Assembly: GCA_041568335.1 (NCBI GenBank)
Contig: JBFFZZ010000239.1
Location: 1 to 5,016, forward strand
Direction: 5' to 3'
Length of the DNA: 5,016 nt
Source of the DNA: WVWW01 sp041568335
GTDB taxonomy: Bacteria > Acidobacteriota > Polarisedimenticolia > Polarisedimenticolales > Polarisedimenticolaceae
Shown here in pieces: positions 1 through 5,016 of this stretch. The number at the start of each line of letters is the position of its first letter. Positions within the stretch are counted from its first letter, which is position 1. The notes under the pieces are model-generated. The model saw only the letters and a program-made list of their open reading frames with translations. It did not search any database and was not told the DNA's origin. A program made the translations under genes and the position numbers.

Positions 1-962
1 CGGTCCTCGACGACCTGCGTCCGGAGGGCCTCGAGCATCTCGGGGTCGACGATGCCCTCACGGGTCAACAGCTCGGGAAACGTCTTGAGCGGGTCGCGCG
101 TTTCTTCCTCGTCGCGTTCCTCGGCCGTCTTGTAGTGCGTTTCGTCGTCGGAGAGCGAATGACTGTAGGGACGGATCACGTGGGCGTGAACGAGCGCCGG
201 CCCCTTGCGCGCGCGGCAGTGCTCGGCCGCCGTCTCCAGCGCCTCGATGCTGGCGAGGACGTCGCAGCCGTCCACCTCGCGGATCAGCAGGTCCGGGAAC
301 CCGCGGACCAGCTTGCTGATGCTGCCACCCGCGGTGTTGACCTCGACGGGGACGGAGATCGCGTAGCCGTTGTCCTCGATCACGAAGACGACCGGCAGCT
401 TCCGGTTGCAGGCGGTGTTGAGCGCTTCCCAGAACTCGCCCTCGCTCGTCGTGCCGTCGCCGCTCGTGACGACCACCACCTCGTCGTCCTCGAAGCGGAC
501 CCCGAGATCGCCGTCGTGACCCGCGGCGTAGAGACCGGCCTCGGCGCAGCCGACGGCCTGCAGGAACTGGCTGCCGGTGGGCGACGAGGTGTTGGAGATG
601 TTGAGCTTGGGCGATGAAAAGTGCGCGGGCATCTGCCGACCGCCGCCCTGCGGACAGTCGGCCGTGCCGGCGGCTTGCTGGAACTGCTCGAACGCGGGCT
701 GCCCCAGGCCGAGCGCCGCCGCGCGGTCGCGGTAGTAGAAAAAGAACCAGTCGTGCGCCGGGCGCATCACGTGGCCGATGGCGGCGCCGAGCGCTTCGTG
801 CCCGACCCCGTTGATCTGGAAGAAGATCTTGTTCTGGCGTTTGAGCTGGATCTCCTTGTCGTCGACCGTCCGCGCCAGCAGCATGGTGCGGTAGAGATCG
901 AGCAGCTGCTGACGACTCAATCCGCCTAGGCGCTTCGTTTCGGCTTGCGTCTCCGGGGGCAC
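1..962 (-). CDS. 2-oxoacid dehydrogenase E1 component, alpha-type ThDP-binding region (partial, runs off left edge)
   Basis: This is the 5' part (320 codons) of an E1 gene of a 2-oxoacid dehydrogenase complex, which decarboxylates a 2-oxoacid using thiamine diphosphate and passes the acyl group to the lipoyl E2. I translated it from the GTG at 962-960; an in-frame TGA at 1025-1023 and the lack of another start between them fix this choice, and a strong GGAGGAGGAG lies 8 bases upstream. Visible landmarks: substrate-entry/YRDR segment at residues 77-80, GGGRQMPAHF at 106-115, the ThDP/Mg motif starting GDGTTSEGEF at 168 and ending EDNGYAIS at 196-203, and a RPYSHSLSDDE loop at 264-274 matching the regulatory loop of E1 alpha. 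Residues 203-220 (VPVEVNTAGGSISKLVRG) resemble the branched-chain or fused alpha-beta E1 type more than the classical pyruvate E1 alpha. The exact substrate (pyruvate or branched-chain 2-oxoacid) cannot be decided. The gene lies downstream of, and co-oriented with, a secreted propeller gene. Confidence 0.9.
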   Translation of the reverse strand, partial: MPPETQAETKRLGGLSRQQLLDLYRTMLLARTVDDKEIQLKRQNKIFFQINGVGHEALGAAIGHVMRPAHDWFFFYYRDRAAALGLGQPAFEQFQQAAGTADCPQGGGRQMPAHFSSPKLNISNTSSPTGSQFLQAVGCAEAGLYAAGHDGDLGVRFEDDEVVVVTSGDGTTSEGEFWEALNTACNRKLPVVFVIEDNGYAISVPVEVNTAGGSISKLVRGFPDLLIREVDGCDVLASIEALETAAEHCRARKGPALVHAHVIRPYSHSLSDDETHYKTAEERDEEETRDPLKTFPELLTREGIVDPEMLEALRTQVVED

Positions 963-970
963 GGTCGTTT

Positions 971-980
971 CTCCTCCTCC
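971..980 (-). promoter_or_regulatory. Strong Shine-Dalgarno for the E1 gene
   Basis: On the minus strand the sequence reads GGAGGAGGAG, then 8 bases, then GTG. This is a near-ideal ribosome binding site and is the main reason for taking the GTG at 962-960 as the start. The triple GGA repeat offers more than one pairing register with the 16S rRNA tail. Confidence 0.8.
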
Positions 981-993
981 GCCGACGCGGACG

Positions 994-1011
994 CCGACGC
1001 CGGCGCGTCGG
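994..1011 (-). other. Small GC hairpin between the propeller and E1 genes
   Basis: A 7-bp perfect inverted repeat (994-1000 with 1005-1011, loop CGGC on the plus strand) sits in the 67-base gap between two co-oriented genes. It is not followed by a T tract on the minus strand, so it does not look like a classical intrinsic terminator. It could be an mRNA processing or stability element, or simply chance in GC-rich DNA. It is embedded in a short imperfect hexamer repeat (981-1004, units GCCGAC/GCGGAC/GCCGAC/GCCGGC on the plus strand). Confidence 0.25.
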
Positions 1012-1029
1012 GTCGTGGTCGATCAACGA

Positions 1030-2010
1030 TCAAGGCATCTTCGGCGTCCCCGCGGCCGGGGGATCGGCACGCGGGTCCGCAACGGGGGTGCCGGGGGTCA
1101 CCTCGTTCGAGGCTCCCGGATTATAGCTCGTCGCGGGGATTTCCTCCGCGGGGGTCGCGACGTGGACCATTTTCAGGACGATCACGGCCGCATCCTGCTC
1201 GGTATACCCCTGACGGGCCAGGATCACGTGCCCGTCGCCTGTCGCGACCGGGGAGCCGACGATGACATCGCCCTCGCTCGCCAGGCGGTAGCGCAGGATC
1301 ACCGTGCCACCGTAGACGTCCAGCACGACGAGCTCCGCCCCCGGCTCCGGCACGGCCAGGATCGCGGCCACCGGGGGATCGTGCCCGCTGTCGGGGCCGA
1401 CCCACAGGGCGAGCTCGCGGAGCATCCGTCCGTCCAGCGCCGTGGCCCACAGCCGGTGCCCGTTCTTTCTTCGCACCCCGTAGACCCGGTTGTCGGCGGC
1501 GCCGAAATAGACGCGTCTCGCGGTCATCAACGGAGGAACGGGCGCGAGGCCCGGAACGCGCAAGCGCCAGCGGCGGCGCCAGCCGCTGCGGCATCCCTTG
1601 CAGGCCTTCTGCACGATCAACCGGCCGTCTTGCGGCCGGGCCCGATGCGACCGGTCCGGGCTCACGCCCCAGTCCGACGCGGTCTCCGGCGGTGTGGCGG
1701 TCGTGAGGATGGCGGTCGGCTCCGCGCCGGCTCGGTCTACCTCGTAGACTCCGGCGACCGTCCCGACGTAGACGGAACCCTCCACCTCCACCGGCCCGGA
1801 GATCAGCGGCCCGGCGATCTTGATCTCGGACACGGCGGTGAACTGCAGCTCCGGCGGCTCGGGGAGCGGCGGCTTGTAGGTCAGCGGGTCGGGAAACTGG
1901 TTCTGGAACCCGGCACCGCTCGACGTCGTCTGAGCCGCCGCGGGGATTGTCAGGAGGGTGCACGCCAGGACGACGCTCGTGACGTGGAGCCGGTTCACGC
2001 GGGTTCGCAC
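1030..2010 (-). CDS. Secreted PQQ-like beta-propeller repeat protein, function unknown
   Basis: This is a 326-residue protein of unknown function. The N-terminus has a signal peptide: basic MRTRVNR, hydrophobic VTSVVLACTLLTIP, and a likely signal peptidase I site after AAA at 24-26. C17 follows V-L-A, a weak lipobox, so a lipoprotein is a less likely alternative. The mature part carries several propeller-like strands: SGPVEVEGSVYVGTVAGVYE (71-90), PPLMTARRVYFGAADNRVYG (159-178) followed by NGHRLW (183-188), LVVLDVYGGTVILRYRL (227-243) and VGSPVATGDGHVILA (251-265). These resemble PQQ/Kelch-type blade modules, but only about four are visible, fewer than a closed 7-8-blade propeller, and no enzyme active site is seen. 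Residues 137-140 form CKGC, followed by a basic stretch (RSGWRRRWRLR). The last 45 residues are rich in Pro, Ala and Thr and probably disordered. An in-frame TGA at 2034-2032 limits the start to the GTG at 2010-2008 or the GTG at 1998-1996. GGAGG (2016-2012) is 1 base from the first and 13 from the second, so the start may be the second. Confidence 0.72.
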   Translation of the reverse strand: MRTRVNRLHVTSVVLACTLLTIPAAAQTTSSGAGFQNQFPDPLTYKPPLPEPPELQFTAVSEIKIAGPLISGPVEVEGSVYVGTVAGVYEVDRAGAEPTAILTTATPPETASDWGVSPDRSHRARPQDGRLIVQKACKGCRSGWRRRWRLRVPGLAPVPPLMTARRVYFGAADNRVYGVRRKNGHRLWATALDGRMLRELALWVGPDSGHDPPVAAILAVPEPGAELVVLDVYGGTVILRYRLASEGDVIVGSPVATGDGHVILARQGYTEQDAAVIVLKMVHVATPAEEIPATSYNPGASNEVTPGTPVADPRADPPAAGTPKMP

Positions 2011-2011
2011 G

Positions 2012-2016
2012 CCTCC
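2012..2016 (-). promoter_or_regulatory. Shine-Dalgarno of the propeller gene, poorly placed for either start
   Basis: The minus strand reads GGAGG one base before the GTG at 2010-2008, which is too close for normal initiation, and 13 bases before the in-frame GTG at 1998-1996, which is long but usable. The second start gives a 322-residue product that keeps a complete signal peptide beginning with N, R, L, H after the initiator Met, so I lean towards it, while reporting the longest frame in the gene entry. Confidence 0.45.
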
Positions 2017-2036
2017 ATGGTAAACGCTTGTTCAAG

Positions 2037-2049
2037 GATTCGACGAATC
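2037..2049. repeat. Perfect 13-base palindrome (GATTCG-A-CGAATC)
   Basis: GATTCG and its exact inverse complement CGAATC flank a single A, in the middle of the divergent intergenic region. The flanks allow a loose further pairing (CAAG at 2033-2036 with CTTTG at 2052-2056, if GG at 2050-2051 is looped out). Its position suits an operator acting on one or both divergent promoters. No regulator gene is nearby, and an arm of six can occur by chance, so the regulatory role is inference. Confidence 0.35.
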
Positions 2050-2087
2050 GGCTTTGGAGTGGCTCTCGAAATGCGGTTGTGTTAAGA

Positions 2088-2094
2088 CCCCCCC
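2088..2094 (+). repeat. Run of seven C abutting the hisS ATG
   Basis: A homopolymer of seven C immediately precedes the start codon and occupies the last seven bases of the space where a Shine-Dalgarno would be expected. Upstream, GTTAAGA also offers no purine-rich pairing sequence. Initiation may therefore depend on a leaderless or very short leader, or on an unstructured mRNA end. A length error in such a run (sequencing or biological) would not change the reading frame because it lies outside the gene. Confidence 0.6.
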
Positions 2095-3369
2095 ATGGGT
2101 GGGCGCTACCGAGTTCTCCGCGGCATGCACGACATCCTTCCCGAGGAAGTCGGCCGCTGGCAGTTCCTCGAGGAAACCACCCGTGCGTGGCTTGCGCGTT
2201 ACGGATTCCGCGAGATCCGCACCCCCGTTCTGGAGGCCACCGAGCTCTTCTCGCGTTCCGTGGGGGCGTCGTCCGACATCGTGCGCAAGGAGATGTACAC
2301 GATCGAGCGGGGCGACCAGTCGCTCTGCTTGCGGCCGGAAAATACGGCGCCGGTCGTCCGCGCGTTCGTGGAGCATGCGCGGCACCGCGGGATCGCCGCC
2401 GGTTACCCGGAGCGGCTCTACTACATCGGTCCGATGTTCCGTTACGAGCGTCCGCAAAAGGGCCGGCAAAGACAGTTCCACCAGATCGGGGTCGAGGTTC
2501 TCGGTGGCGAGGAAGCGTTGATCGAGGCCGAGACCATCGAGATGGTCTGGAGCCTGCTCGGGGCCCTCGGAATCGACTCGATCGAGCTCCGGCTCGCTTC
2601 CGTCGGAGACGCGACCTGCCGGCCGACGTACCGGGAGACGCTCGTCGCGTGGTTGCGCCCGAGACTCGAGGGGATGTGTGAGGACTGCCGGCGTCGTGCC
2701 GACGAGAACCCGTTGCGTGTGTTCGACTGCAAGGTCGAGGCGGACCTTCGGGTGCTCGCCGATGCGCCGACGATGCAGGAGTCGCTGTGCGACCCCTGCG
2801 CGCTCCATTATTCGGAGGTCCGACACCACCTCGAGGCGCTGGGGGTGCCTTACGTCGAGGACGCCAAGCTCGTGCGCGGGCTCGACTACTACCGTCGCAC
2901 CGTGTTCGAGATCACGGCCGGTGGGCTCGGCGCCCAGAACGCGGTTCTCGGTGGCGGGCGGTACGACGGGCTGGTCCGGGAGCTCGGCGGCCAGGACGTG
3001 CCGGGGTTCGGTTTTGCGATGGGGATGGAGCGCGCGGCGATGTTGATCCCCGACGGCAAGCTCCCCGATGCAGCGGTGGACGTCAGCCTGATCGCGCTCG
3101 GACCGCAAGGGCTCGAGGCGGCGATCGGTCTGGCGCGGCGGTTACGGGCGGCGGGGATCTCGGTTCAGATGCCGACGACCGAGCGGCCGATGGGCGCCCA
3201 GCTGAAACGGGCGGATCGAGCCGCGGCGCGTTACGCGCTGTTCATCGGGAAAGACGAGCTGGCCAGCGGGAGGTTCGGTCTCAAGGACCTGGCCAGCGGA
3301 CACCAGGACGAGATCGAAGAAGCGGGCCTCGTGGCCCGGCTCAAGGCGGGACAAGATGGCGGGGCCTGA
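2095..3369 (+). CDS. hisS: Histidyl-tRNA synthetase
   Basis: HisS attaches histidine to tRNA-His in the cytoplasm by way of a histidyl-adenylate. The gene encodes 424 residues, the normal bacterial length. The N-terminus YRVLRGMHDILPEE (5-18) matches the family's conserved start, which supports the ATG at 2095. The class II core is complete: LRPENTAPVVRA (79-90), motif 2 as MFRYERPQKGRQRQFHQIG (114-132), the histidine-specific RGLDYY (261-266) followed by RTVFEI (268-273), GGGRYDGL (286-293) and motif 3 as GFGFAMGMER (304-313). The insertion region has two Cys pairs, CEDC (195-198) and CDPC (232-235), plus C212, a common arrangement in bacterial HisRS that may bind metal. Residues from about 328 onward form the anticodon-binding domain. 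There is no Shine-Dalgarno before the ATG; instead seven C residues (2088-2094) touch it. The gene overlaps aspS by 14 bases and probably leads an operon with it. Confidence 0.97.
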   Translation: MGGRYRVLRGMHDILPEEVGRWQFLEETTRAWLARYGFREIRTPVLEATELFSRSVGASSDIVRKEMYTIERGDQSLCLRPENTAPVVRAFVEHARHRGIAAGYPERLYYIGPMFRYERPQKGRQRQFHQIGVEVLGGEEALIEAETIEMVWSLLGALGIDSIELRLASVGDATCRPTYRETLVAWLRPRLEGMCEDCRRRADENPLRVFDCKVEADLRVLADAPTMQESLCDPCALHYSEVRHHLEALGVPYVEDAKLVRGLDYYRRTVFEITAGGLGAQNAVLGGGRYDGLVRELGGQDVPGFGFAMGMERAAMLIPDGKLPDAAVDVSLIALGPQGLEAAIGLARRLRAAGISVQMPTTERPMGAQLKRADRAAARYALFIGKDELASGRFGLKDLASGHQDEIEEAGLVARLKAGQDGGA

Positions 3370-5016
3370 ACAGGATTTGCTGATCCGCACCGCGGGGTGC
3401 GGCGAGCTCACCGAAACGGACGCCACCGACGGGCGCGACGTCGTGTTGACCGGCTGGGTGCATCGTCGGCGCGATCTGGGCCGGCTCATCTTCATCGAGC
3501 TGCGCGACGCGACGGGACGGCTCCAGGTCGTGTTCGACCCCTCGTTGTACGCCGACGCTCACGCTGCGGCGGAGGGGCTGCGGGCGGAGTACGTGGTCGG
3601 GGTGCGCGGCACCGTCGTCAAGCGCGAATCCCCGAATCCCGACCACCCGACCGGGATGATCGAGTTGCGAGGCGAGGCGGTGGCGATCCACAACCGCGCC
3701 GACAACCTGCCGATCCAGGTCGCCGACCAGCAGGAAGCCAACGAAGAGCAGCGCCTCAAGCATCGGTACATCGACCTGCGCCGCCCGCGTCTGCAACACG
3801 CCCTTCGCACGCGCCACCGTCTCGCCGCGGCCGCGCGCCAGCTGCTCGACGAGCGTGGTTTCGTCGAGATCGAGACACCGATGCTGACCCGCTCGACGCC
3901 GGAAGGCGCGCGGGATTACCTGGTGCCCAGCCGCGAGCACCGCGGCAAGTTCTACGCCTTGCCGCAGTCGCCTCAGCTGTTCAAGCAGCTCCTGATGGTC
4001 GCCGGCTTCGAGCGCTACTATCAGTTTGCGCGCTGCTTTCGCGATGAGGATCTGCGGGCGGACCGGCAACCGGAGTTCACGCAGATCGACATCGAGATGT
4101 CGTTCGTGACCCCGCAGCAGGTCTACGACCTGGTCGAACCGTTGATCGTCCGCATGTTCGCGGCGATCGGCGTCGAGATCGAGCGACCGTTTCCACGCAT
4201 GGCCTACGGCGAGGCGGTGGACCGGTTCGGGATCGATCGTCCGGACACGCGTTTCGCGATGGAGCTGCGCGACCTCGGGGCGGCGGCGGAGGGCACGGGG
4301 TTCCGGGTCTTCGACGAGCCGCTGGCCGATCCCCACGGGGCGGTTCGGGGGATCGTGGTCCCCGGGGCAGGGGGGGCGAGCCGCAAGCAGCTGGACACCT
4401 GGAACGGGTGGGCCCGGGAAGCGGGCGCGCGTGGCCTGTTGTGGATCAAGAGCGATGCGGGGAAGGTCGGCTCATCGGCGCTCAAGGTGCTCGGCGAGGA
4501 GCGCTGCGGCGAGATTCTCTCGGCCCTCGGCGGAGCAGACGGCGACACCGCGCTGATCGTCGCCGCCGACCGCGACCTGTGCAACCAGGTGCTCGGTCAG
4601 CTGCGTGGGCGGATCGCGCGTGAGCGTGAGCGGATCCCCGCCGACGCCTGGAACCTGCTCTGGGTCGAGCAGTTCCCGTTGTTCGAGCACGACGACGAGG
4701 CCGACCGGTTCGTCGCCATCCACCATCCGTTTACCGCGCCCAACTGGGACGAGGTGTCGCTGCTCGAAACCTCACCCGGCGAGGTCCGCTCGCAGGCGTA
4801 CGATTTGGTGCTCAACGGGACCGAGATCGGCGGGGGCAGCATCCGTATCCATCGCCGCGATGTGCAGGACATGGTGTTCAAGGCGCTGGGGATCGACGCC
4901 GACGAAGCCGAGGAGAAGTTCGGGTTCCTTCGTCGCGCCCTCGACTCGGGCGCGCCGCCGCACGGGGGCATCGCGTTGGGTTTCGATCGGATCTGCGCGA
5001 TGCTCGCCGGGACCGA
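3356..5016 (+). CDS. aspS: Aspartyl-tRNA synthetase, bacterial type (partial, runs off right edge)
   Basis: AspS charges tRNA-Asp with aspartate. The 553 codons present cover nearly the whole enzyme; bacterial AspRS is about 590 residues, so only the C-terminal end is missing. Domains in order: anticodon-binding OB fold (about 10-115, with LTGWVHRRRDLGRLIFIELR at 31-50), hinge and EEQRLKHRYIDLRRP (130-144), motif 1 region GFVEIETPMLTRSTPEGARD (168-187), QSPQLFKQ (204-211), motif 2 as FRDEDLRADRQPEFTQ (228-243), the bacterial GAD insertion (about 290-425), HHPFT (456-460), GTEIGGGSIRIH (488-499) and motif 3 as GGIALGFDR (537-545). The ATG at 3356 is chosen because the family's N-terminal signature appears as IRTAGCGEL at 10-18; AAGG lies about nine bases upstream, within hisS. 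The start overlaps the hisS end by 14 bases in another frame, which suggests co-transcription and coupled translation. L41 in RRRDLG is the residue type seen in enzymes specific for tRNA-Asp, but this does not settle whether tRNA-Asn is also charged. Confidence 0.96.
   Translation, partial: MAGPEQDLLIRTAGCGELTETDATDGRDVVLTGWVHRRRDLGRLIFIELRDATGRLQVVFDPSLYADAHAAAEGLRAEYVVGVRGTVVKRESPNPDHPTGMIELRGEAVAIHNRADNLPIQVADQQEANEEQRLKHRYIDLRRPRLQHALRTRHRLAAAARQLLDERGFVEIETPMLTRSTPEGARDYLVPSREHRGKFYALPQSPQLFKQLLMVAGFERYYQFARCFRDEDLRADRQPEFTQIDIEMSFVTPQQVYDLVEPLIVRMFAAIGVEIERPFPRMAYGEAVDRFGIDRPDTRFAMELRDLGAAAEGTGFRVFDEPLADPHGAVRGIVVPGAGGASRKQLDTWNGWAREAGARGLLWIKSDAGKVGSSALKVLGEERCGEILSALGGADGDTALIVAADRDLCNQVLGQLRGRIARERERIPADAWNLLWVEQFPLFEHDDEADRFVAIHHPFTAPNWDEVSLLETSPGEVRSQAYDLVLNGTEIGGGSIRIHRRDVQDMVFKALGIDADEAEEKFGFLRRALDSGAPPHGGIALGFDRICAMLAGT

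Larger units (their letters stand above)
2011..2094. promoter_or_regulatory. Divergent intergenic region between the propeller gene and hisS
   Basis: These 84 bases separate genes transcribed in opposite directions, so they must hold promoters for both unless the transcripts start inside the neighbouring genes. The stretch is visibly less GC-rich than the coding sequence around it. On the plus strand TGT followed by GTTAAG (2078-2086) is a weak candidate for an extended -10; it would put the hisS transcript start very close to its ATG. I see no good -35 at standard spacing on either strand. No T-box, riboswitch or leader-peptide structure is visible, and there is little room for one. Confidence 0.5.

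Noticed and set aside
58..1026. 322-codon minus-strand frame starting with an arginine-rich stretch
   Set aside because: It is on the same strand as the E1 gene but in another frame; the arginine run comes from the GCGTCG-type repeat, and the E1 frame has full ThDP motifs and the strong ribosome binding site.
1600..1700. Possible frameshift in the poorly patterned centre of the propeller protein
   Set aside because: Neither alternative frame gives a better propeller pattern across this stretch, and one of them hits a stop, so I keep it as a single intact frame.
1121..2035. 304-codon minus-strand frame overlapping the propeller gene
   Set aside because: Composition is Arg/Pro/Gly-rich with no signal peptide or blade pattern; the neighbouring frame has both.
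1015..2085. 356-codon open frame on the plus strand opposite the propeller gene
   Set aside because: Its translation is rich in Arg, Gly, His and Asp without any domain pattern, and the opposite strand gives a signal peptide and propeller motifs in the same place. It is a typical high-GC antisense shadow.
2011..2094. T-box or histidine leader peptide controlling hisS
   Set aside because: The space is only 84 bases, with no T-box consensus, no run of His codons and no terminator hairpin.
2032..3108. 358-codon open frame on the minus strand opposite hisS
   Set aside because: hisS on the plus strand is unmistakable through its conserved motifs along its whole length; the antisense frame shows no domain and is explained by GC-rich codon structure.
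3341..4336. 331-codon open frame on the minus strand opposite aspS
   Set aside because: It covers the conserved AspRS motifs read backwards, and its own translation has no recognisable domain. Shadow frame.
4330..4390. G-rich runs suggesting a frameshift or G-quadruplex within aspS
   Set aside because: The reading frame continues smoothly through the GAD domain (GIVVPGAGGASRKQ), so there is no frameshift, and the G runs are codon-driven (Gly/Ala).

Overview
This is a GC-rich window (roughly two thirds G+C, with strong G/C preference at third codon positions) from a bacterium. It holds four protein-coding genes and almost no non-coding DNA. It fits a GC-rich soil-type bacterium. The style of the E1 2-oxoacid dehydrogenase, and a secreted propeller gene beside aminoacyl-tRNA synthetase genes, make me think of Acidobacteriota, but that is inference and the window contains no taxonomic marker.

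Left half, minus strand. Two genes run leftward from a divergent promoter region. The first (about 2010 to 1030) encodes a small secreted PQQ-like beta-propeller protein with a signal peptide and a proline-rich tail. After a 67-base gap comes a GTG-started gene with a very strong ribosome binding site. It encodes the thiamine-diphosphate-binding (alpha-type) part of a 2-oxoacid dehydrogenase E1 component and runs off the left edge. Its sequence style resembles E1 proteins in which alpha and beta parts are fused, but the place where a beta part would lie is outside the window.

Right half, plus strand. An 84-base divergent intergenic region (2011-2094) contains a perfect 6-1-6 palindrome and a run of seven C directly before the hisS start codon, with no recognisable Shine-Dalgarno sequence for hisS. 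hisS (histidyl-tRNA synthetase, complete, 424 residues) is followed by aspS (aspartyl-tRNA synthetase, bacterial type with GAD insertion). The two overlap by 14 bases, so they are almost certainly co-transcribed and perhaps translationally coupled. aspS lacks only its last few dozen codons, beyond the right edge.

Functionally the right side charges tRNAs for translation and the left side feeds central or branched-chain 2-oxoacid oxidation; the propeller protein has no assignable role. I looked for an undescribed system and did not find convincing evidence of one. There are no tRNA or rRNA genes, mobile elements, CRISPR arrays or phage genes that I can see. The points worth a second look are modest: the hisS start region, the palindrome, the possible E1 fusion, the start-site arrangement of the propeller gene, and its CxxC-containing segment.
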